NCBI GenBank assembly: GCA_031274005.1
Contig: JAISQU010000041.1
Coordinates: forward strand, 1-5,405
Direction: 5' to 3'
Origin: Spirochaetales bacterium
GTDB taxonomy: Bacteria > Spirochaetota > Spirochaetia > DTKZ01
Length of the DNA stretch: 5,405 bases
The notes below the pieces were generated by a model. It saw only the letters and a list, made by a program, of their open reading frames with translations, was not told the origin of the DNA and made no database searches. Below, one piece after another: positions 1-5,405 of this stretch (positions are counted from its first letter, which is position 1; every line of letters starts with the position of its first letter). Both the position numbers and the translations under genes were made by a program.

Positions 1-237
1 GCCGCTTCGCGCCCCTCCAATCCCATTGCGCCCCACGGGCTTCAAAAAATGGTTTAATTTTGGAACTGGCTCAGGGGTCTATTAATTTCCAACAAAAACT
101 CCGCGTTGCCGGGCTTTATTCTTCTCCTTCTTCCGCTTCTCCCGACGATAGGCAGGGGCGCACGGAAAAAGAAGTTGCACCCACGCCGATGCCCTGTCCC
201 CCGTAGGGTTAGAATTTTGATGAGGCGCCGCGTTGCC
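1..237. other. Upstream non-coding stretch, no supported gene
   Basis: I see no gene I can defend here. The left part (about 41-100) is noticeably AT-richer than the rest of the window, as expected of an intergenic region. All three + strand frames are open at the left edge and close at TAA 55-57, TAA 83-85 and TAG 204-206, so the 3' end of a gene from the left could be present, but none of the short translations is recognisable. A nearly pure pyrimidine run (121-143) is followed by a purine run (164-174) that could pair with it. No tRNA, rRNA or known riboswitch core was recognised. Confidence 0.5.
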
Positions 238-276
238 TTGTCTGAGGCTTTCCGAATGCGTATACTGTTTGCATGA
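220..276 (+). CDS. Possible 18-codon upstream ORF overlapping the binding-protein start
   Basis: ATG at 220 opens an 18-codon frame reading MRRRVALSEAFRMRILFA and ending at TGA 274-276, so its stop overlaps the next start as ATGA (273-276). A weak TAGGG lies about 11 bases before its ATG. Such an overlap would allow termination-reinitiation coupling and could explain why the binding-protein gene lacks its own Shine-Dalgarno site. The ORF is short, Arg-rich and unrecognised, and the predicted promoter lies inside it, so it would only be translated from a transcript that begins further upstream. It may well be a chance ORF. Confidence 0.2.
   Translation: MRRRVALSEAFRMRILFA
238..266 (+). promoter_or_regulatory. 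Predicted sigma70-type promoter of the ABC importer operon
   Basis: The -35 candidate TTGTCT (238-243) matches 4 of 6 consensus bases and the -10 candidate TATACT (261-266) matches 5 of 6. The spacer is exactly 17 bases, the optimum for housekeeping sigma factors. If the -10 hexamer occupies -12 to -7, +1 falls at position 273, the A of the binding-protein ATG, which predicts a leaderless transcript. No operator palindrome is obvious around it. The assignment is from motif reading only. Confidence 0.55.
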
Positions 277-1259
277 TACGAAAAATTGTTTTTCTTTTGG
301 CCGCGTTTCTGTGCGGGGCCTGTTTTTCCGCGTGGGCGAAGGGCCGCAGCGAGGCCGCGGATAGACCCGCCGCGGAAGATCAGCCTGAGATGCAGGTGGC
401 CGCGATGAAAGGCCCCACGGGAATAGGCATGATCAAACTGTTTGAGGATGCTCCCGCGCCTGGCGGCGGAATAAGGGCCCGGTATACGGCGTATTCTTCG
501 CCTGATCTTGTTGTGCCCAAAATGGTTCGGGGCGAAATCGATATAGCCGCGCTGCCGGCAAACCTCGCCGTTAATCTGTACAACAGGGGCGCGCCCTACC
601 GCCTTGTGGGAATTATCGGTAACGGGGTTTTGTATCTTGTTACAACCGATCCTGATGTTAGCTCGCTTGAGTCCCTCAAAGGTAAAACCGTTCAGAACGT
701 CGCCAGGGGCTCGACGCCGGAATTTGTGGCGCGGCATATTCTGGAAAAAAAGGGGCTTGCAAAAGATGTTGATGTGCAGTTCCGTTATGCCCATGCGGAG
801 CTTGCCCAGCTTCTTATCGCGGGGCGAGAGGCTTCCGGTATTTTGCCGGAGCCCTTTGCCAGTAAAGTGCTTCTGGCAAAACAGGGCTCGCGCATTGCCT
901 GCGATTTTCAGGAGGAGTGGGCGGCCCTTCACCCTGCCCGGCCCCTGTACCCCATGACGGTGCTGGTGGCAAAAGCATCCCTGCCGGGCAGCGTTCTTGC
1001 GGCCTTTACGCGGGAGTACAGAAAGTCCCAGGACTGGGTGACGGCGAATCCCGGCGAGGCGGGTGTTCTTGCCGAAAAGTTTGAGTTCGGCATAAGCGCC
1101 GCCGACGCCGTAACCGCCATTCCCCGCTGTAATCTTGTGTTTGTGCAGGCGGCGCAGGCGCGGCCGCTTCTTGAGGAATTCCTTTCGGTCTTTCTGGAAT
1201 TTGCTCCGGAGGCCATAGGCGGAAAGCTGCCTGATGACGGTTTCTACCCGGCGCCCTAA
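273..1259 (+). CDS. ABC importer substrate-binding protein, NMT1/SsuA/TauA type
   Basis: This 328-residue exported protein is the ligand-capture subunit of a nitrate/sulfonate/taurine-class importer and acts outside the inner membrane. Residues 1-22 are a signal peptide: MIRK, a hydrophobic core, then AWA before KGR, a good signal peptidase I site. A loose spirochaete-type lipobox (LCGA-C17) is an alternative, which would make it a lipoprotein. The mature protein has the two-lobe binding-protein pattern: AAMKGPTGIGM (43-53), a GEIDIAALPANLA segment (87-99), the DLKGKT-like SLKGKTV (134-140), GSTPE (146-150), HAELAQLLIAG (174-184), LPEP (191-194) and the C-terminal IGGKLPDDGFY (315-325). From memory, similar motifs occur in unassigned importers of Firmicutes and spirochaetes, but the ligand is unknown to me. 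The start is fixed: the frame is closed by TGA at 243-245 and no other start codon follows before 273. There is no Shine-Dalgarno site. It is the first gene of the cassette. Confidence 0.92.
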   Translation: MIRKIVFLLAAFLCGACFSAWAKGRSEAADRPAAEDQPEMQVAAMKGPTGIGMIKLFEDAPAPGGGIRARYTAYSSPDLVVPKMVRGEIDIAALPANLAVNLYNRGAPYRLVGIIGNGVLYLVTTDPDVSSLESLKGKTVQNVARGSTPEFVARHILEKKGLAKDVDVQFRYAHAELAQLLIAGREASGILPEPFASKVLLAKQGSRIACDFQEEWAALHPARPLYPMTVLVAKASLPGSVLAAFTREYRKSQDWVTANPGEAGVLAEKFEFGISAADAVTAIPRCNLVFVQAAQARPLLEEFLSVFLEFAPEAIGGKLPDDGFYPAP

Positions 1260-1262
1260 AAC

Positions 1263-1317
1263 CCGGCCGGAGAGCCGCACGGCGGAGCTGCCCGCAAGAG
1301 TCCGCAAAACGGGCCGG
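1263..1317 (+). promoter_or_regulatory. Possible intercistronic stem between binding protein and permease
   Basis: CCGGCC (1263-1268) is complementary to GGCCGG (1312-1317), and inside it GCGGA (1282-1286) is complementary to TCCGC (1301-1305), giving a nested GC-rich hairpin that ends five bases before the permease ATG. No T run follows, so it is not a typical intrinsic terminator. It could protect the upstream message or restrain permease translation, giving more binding protein than permease. The fold was found by eye and its energy has not been calculated. In such GC-rich DNA it could arise by chance. Confidence 0.3.
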
Positions 1318-1322
1318 CGCAT

Positions 1323-2108
1323 ATGAAAGCTCTTGCCCTCATACTCCGGCAGCCTGTCTTTAGGCGGGCTGCGCGCCGGCTTGTCGGTCCGGCATCGCTG
1401 GCGCTTCTGTACCTCGTGTGGAAACTCGCGGCGGAGCTGATGGGTTCTTCGATAATACTGCCCGCGCCGGAAGAAACCGCGCTGGAGGCCCTGCGCCTTA
1501 TGGGCGGCGCGGGGTTCTGGCGTTCTGTGGCCGCGACACTGTACCGGGGCGCCGCGGGTTTTGCTGTTTCTTTCGCGCTGGGGCTGGCCGTGGGTTTTCC
1601 CGCGGGCAGGTATACTCTCTTCGCGCGCTTCATCGCGCCCTATATGACGATTATCCGCTCGACGCCTGTTCTGGCCATCATCCTCATTGCCCTGGTGTGG
1701 TTTCCCACAGAAGCCGTTCCAGTTTTTGTCGCCGTCCTCATGGCCTTTCCCGTGATTACCCAAAATGTGGCCGCGGGAATCCGCGCGGTTGATCCCGGCC
1801 TTATAGCCATGGCAAAGGTGTACAAAGCCGGCCGCCGCCGCCTGATAACCGGCCTGTACCTGCCCTCGCTTTTGCCCTTTCTCGCGGCGGGCGCTTCTTC
1901 GGCCCTGGGTCTTGCCTGGCGCGTTGTCGTCGCGGCGGAAATTTTAAGCCAGCCCCTCCGGGGCATAGGCGCGGGAATGCAGGAAGCGAAACTCAGGCTT
2001 GAAACGCCGCGGGTCTTTGCCTGGACTCTGGCCGCGCTGGCAATAAGCCGGCTTACAGACGCGGTTTTTTCCCGCATCATGGAAACGCTGCGCAGGAGGA
2101 GAGTCTGA
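1323..2108 (+). CDS. ABC importer permease, SsuC/TauC type
   Basis: This 261-residue inner-membrane protein would form the channel of the importer, presumably as a homodimer. Hydrophobic segments lie at about 22-42, 76-95, 103-127, 129-150, 183-206 and 229-247, consistent with a BPD_transp_1 fold of about six helices. The cytoplasmic coupling (EAA) loop is at about 156-186: AVDPGLIAMAKVYKAG, then LYLPSLLP, with the conserved Gly at 170. The RSTPVLAII segment (112-120) and the GLAWRVVVAAEIL segment (196-208) are typical of the TauC/SsuC branch, and the length is normal. ATG 1323 is the first usable start after the preceding stop. It lies in the same frame as the binding-protein gene with no stop in between. 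No Shine-Dalgarno site is visible in the 15 bases before it, so expression probably depends on upstream translation. Its stop overlaps the ATPase start (TGATG). The substrate cannot be inferred. Confidence 0.93.
   Translation: MKALALILRQPVFRRAARRLVGPASLALLYLVWKLAAELMGSSIILPAPEETALEALRLMGGAGFWRSVAATLYRGAAGFAVSFALGLAVGFPAGRYTLFARFIAPYMTIIRSTPVLAIILIALVWFPTEAVPVFVAVLMAFPVITQNVAAGIRAVDPGLIAMAKVYKAGRRRLITGLYLPSLLPFLAAGASSALGLAWRVVVAAEILSQPLRGIGAGMQEAKLRLETPRVFAWTLAALAISRLTDAVFSRIMETLRRRRV
2094..2101 (+). promoter_or_regulatory. Strong Shine-Dalgarno site of the ATPase gene
   Basis: AGGAGGAG lies six bases before ATG 2108, inside the 3' end of the permease gene. It fixes the ATPase start and contrasts with the two preceding genes, neither of which has such a site. 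Together with the one-base TGATG overlap it indicates tightly linked translation of permease and ATPase. Confidence 0.85.
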
Positions 2109-2881
2109 TGAGCCTTCTCGCACGGGACATTACCAAAAGATTCGGCTGCCCTGAGGCCGGCTCTTTGACCCTGTTTGACAATTTCTCGCTCAGCTTTGAA
2201 AGTGAAAAAATCAGCGTAATTCTGGGGCCCTCCGGCTGCGGCAAAACAACCCTGCTCAATCTTTTGGCCGGCCTCATCTCCCCCGACCGCGGAACCCTTC
2301 TTGTAAACGGCAAACCCGCGGCCCAGGCGCGGGTGAGTTACCTTTTCCAGCAGCCGCGGCTTCTGCCCTGGCTGACCGTAGAAAAAAACCTCGATTTTGT
2401 CCTCTCGCCGGACATTCCTGCGGGGGAGCGCAAAGCTCTTATACGCGAACATCTGCGGCAGGTATCTCTGGAGGGCTCTCTGCATAAATATCCGTCCGAA
2501 CTTTCCGGCGGAATGGCCCAGCGCGCGGCCATGGCCCGGGCCTTTCTTTTTGAGTCCGAAGCCCTTCTCATGGACGAACCCTTTCAGGGTCTTGACCCGC
2601 CCCTCAAGTTTTCTCTTATATCATCGTTTCGAGAAGTACGGGCGCGCCGCCCCCGGACTACGCTTTTCGTAACCCACGACATACAGGAGGCCCTGCTTCT
2701 TGGCGACAAGATCTTTGTCTTCTCCCGGCCTCCTGCGCGCGTTGCCGCGTCCCTTGTGAATCCTGTTCCCCCGCAAGAGCGCCTTTCCGGACACGAAGAG
2801 TTTTCGCGTCTTGAAAAAGAACTGTTCCAGGCTCTGAAAGAAGGTCATGAGGCCGCGGGCTTTTTTACACCGGTACTGTGA
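2108..2881 (+). CDS. ABC importer ATP-binding protein, SsuB/TauB type
   Basis: This 257-residue cytoplasmic ATPase energises the importer by binding and hydrolysing ATP at the permease coupling loops. All catalytic motifs are intact: Walker A GPSGCGKTT (40-48), Q-loop glutamine at about 81 in LFQQPRLLPWLTV, signature LSGGMAQR (132-139), Walker B ALLMDEP (152-158) with catalytic Glu157, D-loop GLD (161-163) and switch His190 in FVTHD. The FQQPRLLPW stretch is characteristic of the nitrate/sulfonate/taurine ATPase branch. DEPFQGLD, where many relatives have DEPFGALD, is a mild variant. The length is normal and there is no extra C-terminal regulatory domain. It starts at ATG 2108 with an excellent Shine-Dalgarno site and overlaps the permease stop by one base. 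It is the last gene of the operon and ends 24 bases from the stop of the opposing gene. Confidence 0.95.
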   Translation: MSLLARDITKRFGCPEAGSLTLFDNFSLSFESEKISVILGPSGCGKTTLLNLLAGLISPDRGTLLVNGKPAAQARVSYLFQQPRLLPWLTVEKNLDFVLSPDIPAGERKALIREHLRQVSLEGSLHKYPSELSGGMAQRAAMARAFLFESEALLMDEPFQGLDPPLKFSLISSFREVRARRPRTTLFVTHDIQEALLLGDKIFVFSRPPARVAASLVNPVPPQERLSGHEEFSRLEKELFQALKEGHEAAGFFTPVL

Positions 2882-2907
2882 ATACACCCGCATACCCGGC
2901 GCGTTTT
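2870..2907 (+). terminator. Weak candidate terminator in the convergent gap
   Basis: CCGGTA (2870-2875) can pair with TACCCGG (2893-2899) if one C is bulged, and GTG (2878-2880) with CAC (2885-2887) inside it. Four T residues follow at 2904-2907. The structure includes the ATPase stop codon and its T run extends into the stop codon of the opposing gene. It is weak, and no comparable T run follows on the - strand. Confidence 0.25.
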
Positions 2908-5405
2908 ACTTCACCACCATAACTTTTCGTATCTCGTCTATGCCGGGGCCTACAACGCGGATAAAATAGATGCCGCGGGCCACGGGGCGGCCGCCCATGT
3001 TTTTGCCGTTCCAGTAAAAGTTATAGGTACCGGAAGGCTGGTTGCCGCGGTGCATGACGTTGACGAGGCTCCCGTCCAGAGAGAACACATTTACCGTAAC
3101 CATACCGCCCTTGCGCAGGGTATAGGTCAAAAGCGCTTTCTGCCCGCGGTTGGGGTTTATGACGTTGTTGTAAATGCTTACCCCGCCGCGCTGAACGATG
3201 GGGGCGTCCACCTTATAACTCCAGGGCGCAAGGCTAAAAGGCGGCCTGATAGCGCCGGGAAGCTCGCCGGGAACATTCGCGGGGTTATAGTCGCCGAACA
3301 GGATATGCCGGGCAATGGGCAAAAGCCGGGTCTGTCCCGGAACTGTCGCCGCCGGATTTGGCGCTTCCAGGATAAAAAGAAATTCAATGGTATTCCCGCT
3401 TACATTGCCGGCGTCGGACTCAGGAATCATGTACGTATACGCGTTGATGTCAATATCGTAGGCGTTAACGCTGCGGGCCTCCGTGTTTATCCTGCCGGTA
3501 ATTGCTTCCATTCCGCCTATGGGCAGCCATATTCTGGAAAACATATCCCCCGAGCCAAAATAATTTTTGGGGTCCACATCGTAGTACAGGGCAAGAGGCG
3601 CGCCGGGCTGAATAACGCCAGGAACAACGGACGAATCAATCCTGGCCTGCAGGATAACATCAGAATCCCGCAGACGGCCGGTTCCATCGAAAGTCTTTAC
3701 GGTTGTAACGGAATTCCCCGTTCCGCCCAGCCCGTCAAAATCATACCCGTCCGCGGCCCATACGGGCGCGGCGACGCCTAAACCAACATCAGTAACCGGA
3801 TGCCCGGTGTTCCAGTCGTTTCCCCGGTAATCAAATATATTCGCAGAAGACAGGGTTGCCTGCAACGCGTCTTTGACCGTCAGGGGGCCGGTCAAAGTAA
3901 GAACCGCTTTGAGAACGCCCTTCATATTGGCGTCGCTTGCCGACACTCCCCAATCCAGAAATTTCAGGGGAGCGGTAGTATCTATATTTACGGAGGCATT
4001 GTTCAGGATAAAATCCGAAGGACTCACCTCGTCGCGGGCGCTGCGGGTACCATGAAAGACCGGCTCGCTAAAGTGCAGATATATTCTGTTGTCTCCCACC
4101 GGCGCAAGGGTCAGCAGCACTTTCGGCGGCACCTGGTCAATGGCCGGCAGCGGCTTATCGATAAGCGTGGAAGGAAGCAGATTCCCCGCCAGATCCGTAA
4201 TATAGGCGGAGGCGTGGTCATACTCCAGCAGGAAGGCGTCATCGGGCCGCCAGGGGTTCGTGCTGAGCAGCAGGGAAAAATACGGATCGTTGGGCTTCAG
4301 GTTTGGCAGAAACGGAGGCCCCTGCACAAAGAACCTATGGCTTATGCCTGTTTCATACACATTATTATAGTTGGAAACCCGCGGGCCCCCGCCGGCTATG
4401 CCAATCTTAAACGCGTCCCTGGACGCGCCCGTGGGATACCACAGGCTTGAATCGCGGATTCCCCGCGGCTGCTTCCTGTTGTCAGGATGTATCTGGCCGC
4501 TGTTACCGTAGGGGTTCCATTCCTCGCCGGGAAGCGGATTCCCGTTGCCGTCCTTGTTATCATTCTCGCGGAAGTTATCCTGTATGAAAAAATCAAGCTT
4601 TGCCACAGTGTAACCGCCGTCCAAAGATACGGGTATAATCTCGGACTCAACATCCCCCGCGGAGGGAAGCTCCGTATAGGAAAACGCGGGAGGATCAACA
4701 TCCCAGCGGCCGGTAAAATCCTGCGGCGTTGCGAACCTCGTGTCAAGAGGGTCAAGAGGCGTAAACCTGTCTGTACCCAGTGTCTGGCGGTTCTGGACGG
4801 GGTACATATTAAAAGTATTTGAGGCCGTGTCCACAATGTACTGGTTTGCCAGAAACGTAACCTCGCTGGGCGTAAGAGTGCTGGGCGTAGTGTTATCGGC
4901 AGGGGGAACAGGATCGGTAATGGGTTCAGGAACCCCCGTCTGCCAGCCCGGCCAGAGCCTTCCGCCGTCACGCGAGGAGTCGCCGCCGCCTGTGGCAAAG
5001 CCCGACAGGAAAATTCTCAGCCGCCAGGCGTCCGGCCTGTACAGAGAATCGGGAAAGGGATGCACGGGATCCCGGCTGCCCCGCTGCATACCCTGCGTCG
5101 ATCCCGTAGCGTAGAAAAAATAACCCGCAACCTGAATGCCCGTCCCGCCGACAGAAATATAGCCGCCGTGTTCCCCCGCTGAGGAGAAAGTGTTCTGAGC
5201 CGGCACATTCGTGGCGGTGGGTGAGGCGGCGGAAAACATCGGGTCTGTTCCGATATCAACAGGCTCGGAATAGCGCAGCTCAAAACAGTTGTGGGCGTCG
5301 TAGTCGGTAGCGGCTATATCATCGTGCGCCGCCCGGCCCACCTTAATCGCGTAGAGCACAGGGGCCATGCTGTCTGAGGCCCCGTCATAGACAGGGAAGG
5401 ACGGC
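2906..5405 (-). CDS. Large secreted protein with Ig-like SEPV segments and FlgD-like C-terminal domain (5' end outside window)
   Basis: This is the C-terminal part of a large extracytoplasmic protein. The frame stays open past the in-frame ATG at 5366-5368 to the window edge, and that ATG has no Shine-Dalgarno site, so it is probably internal and the true start lies to the right. At least 832 residues are visible. Counting from that Met, residues 3-40 and 414-440 look like SbsA-type bacterial Ig-like segments: APVL or PPKVLLTL, then LRYSEPV or LHFSEPV. A Gly/Pro/Thr-rich linker spans about 126-168. Residues 726-820 resemble the FlgD Ig-like domain: TYTLRKGG, VNVFSLDGSLV, GTYNFYWNGKN, ARGIYFIRV and a RKVMVVK end. 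Such C-terminal beta domains end many surface or secreted proteins. There is one cysteine (residue 28) in 820 residues and many Asn, Asp, Gly and Pro, which fits export. No enzyme motif was seen, so the function is unknown, possibly cell-surface adhesion or structure. It is convergent with, and probably independent of, the ABC operon. Confidence 0.88.
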   Translation of the reverse strand, partial: PSFPVYDGASDSMAPVLYAIKVGRAAHDDIAATDYDAHNCFELRYSEPVDIGTDPMFSAASPTATNVPAQNTFSSAGEHGGYISVGGTGIQVAGYFFYATGSTQGMQRGSRDPVHPFPDSLYRPDAWRLRIFLSGFATGGGDSSRDGGRLWPGWQTGVPEPITDPVPPADNTTPSTLTPSEVTFLANQYIVDTASNTFNMYPVQNRQTLGTDRFTPLDPLDTRFATPQDFTGRWDVDPPAFSYTELPSAGDVESEIIPVSLDGGYTVAKLDFFIQDNFRENDNKDGNGNPLPGEEWNPYGNSGQIHPDNRKQPRGIRDSSLWYPTGASRDAFKIGIAGGGPRVSNYNNVYETGISHRFFVQGPPFLPNLKPNDPYFSLLLSTNPWRPDDAFLLEYDHASAYITDLAGNLLPSTLIDKPLPAIDQVPPKVLLTLAPVGDNRIYLHFSEPVFHGTRSARDEVSPSDFILNNASVNIDTTAPLKFLDWGVSASDANMKGVLKAVLTLTGPLTVKDALQATLSSANIFDYRGNDWNTGHPVTDVGLGVAAPVWAADGYDFDGLGGTGNSVTTVKTFDGTGRLRDSDVILQARIDSSVVPGVIQPGAPLALYYDVDPKNYFGSGDMFSRIWLPIGGMEAITGRINTEARSVNAYDIDINAYTYMIPESDAGNVSGNTIEFLFILEAPNPAATVPGQTRLLPIARHILFGDYNPANVPGELPGAIRPPFSLAPWSYKVDAPIVQRGGVSIYNNVINPNRGQKALLTYTLRKGGMVTVNVFSLDGSLVNVMHRGNQPSGTYNFYWNGKNMGGRPVARGIYFIRVVGPGIDEIRKVMVVK

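Noticed and set aside
1..26. A possible divergent gene starting at the - strand ATG 24-26 (MGLEGREA...) and leaving the window on the left.
   Set aside because: Only eight codons are visible and there is only a G-rich stretch, not a real Shine-Dalgarno site, before it.
53..75. TTTAATTTTGGAACTGGCTCAG, which recalls the conserved start of 16S rRNA.
   Set aside because: Only the short CTGGCTCAG portion matches, and the following bases do not continue into rRNA sequence.
3..206. A + strand frame open from the left edge to TAG 204-206, which might be the 3' end of an upstream gene.
   Set aside because: The translation matches nothing I recognise, codon use differs from the three good genes, and other + frames are also open at the edge. 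It cannot be decided without the flanking sequence.
185..272. CGTAGGG and CTGAGG-like pieces that recall parts of a thiamine pyrophosphate riboswitch.
   Set aside because: The conserved CTGAGA and the CTGAT/TAATGCC-type core blocks are not present in the right order, so no riboswitch can be supported.
54..1763. A 569-codon open frame on the - strand across the binding protein and much of the permease.
   Set aside because: It is antisense to two convincing genes, its translation is Arg-rich low-quality sequence with no domain, and long antisense open frames are expected from GC-rich codon use.
1640..2485. A 281-codon - strand frame over the permease and ATPase genes.
   Set aside because: It lies opposite intact ABC motifs and shows no recognisable protein features; a shadow of codon bias.
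3050..3781. A 243-codon + strand frame opposite the large - strand gene.
   Set aside because: The - strand translation has recognisable beta-domain motifs and balanced composition, while this one is basic and featureless.
5017..5368. ATG at 5366-5368 as the true start of the large - strand gene.
   Set aside because: The frame continues open to the window edge with family-like sequence (VYDGASDS before the Met), there is no Shine-Dalgarno site and no signal peptide follows it.

Overview
The window is GC-rich bacterial DNA carrying one complete three-gene ABC import cassette on the + strand and most of one large secreted-protein gene on the - strand, arranged convergently. The best guess for the organism is a spirochaete, possibly a Treponema-like gut species. 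This rests on the combination of a FlgD-like C-terminal domain on a large, cysteine-poor surface-type protein with an importer of this kind. It is an inference from gene style, not a phylogenetic result.

Layout. Positions 1-272 hold no gene I can support. The stretch contains a pyrimidine/purine tract that may fold and, at its right end, a good sigma70-type promoter (238-266). Positions 273-1259 encode an exported substrate-binding protein of the NMT1/SsuA/TauA type. After a 63-nt GC-rich gap with possible stem structure comes the inner-membrane permease (1323-2108, SsuC/TauC type). This overlaps by one base the ATP-binding subunit (2108-2881, SsuB/TauB type), which has a strong Shine-Dalgarno site. 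Only 24 bases separate the end of this operon from the stop codon of the - strand gene (2906 to the right edge). That gene encodes a large extracytoplasmic protein with at least two Ig-like segments centred on a SEPV motif and a C-terminal FlgD-like beta domain. Its start lies beyond the window.

How the genes work together. The first three form a standard binding-protein-dependent importer of the nitrate/sulfonate/taurine class: the binding protein captures a small solute outside the inner membrane, a presumed permease dimer passes it, and a presumed ATPase dimer powers transport. The ligand cannot be read from the sequence, since this class also imports thiamine and flavin precursors and other small organic molecules. 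The - strand gene is a separate unit with no visible functional link to the importer.

The most interesting details are about expression. The first gene has no Shine-Dalgarno site. Its predicted transcription start falls on the A of its ATG, suggesting a leaderless message, while an 18-codon ORF ends in an ATGA overlap with the same start, suggesting coupling as an alternative. The permease also lacks a Shine-Dalgarno site and lies directly behind a GC-rich stem. I did not find a clearly new biological system here.
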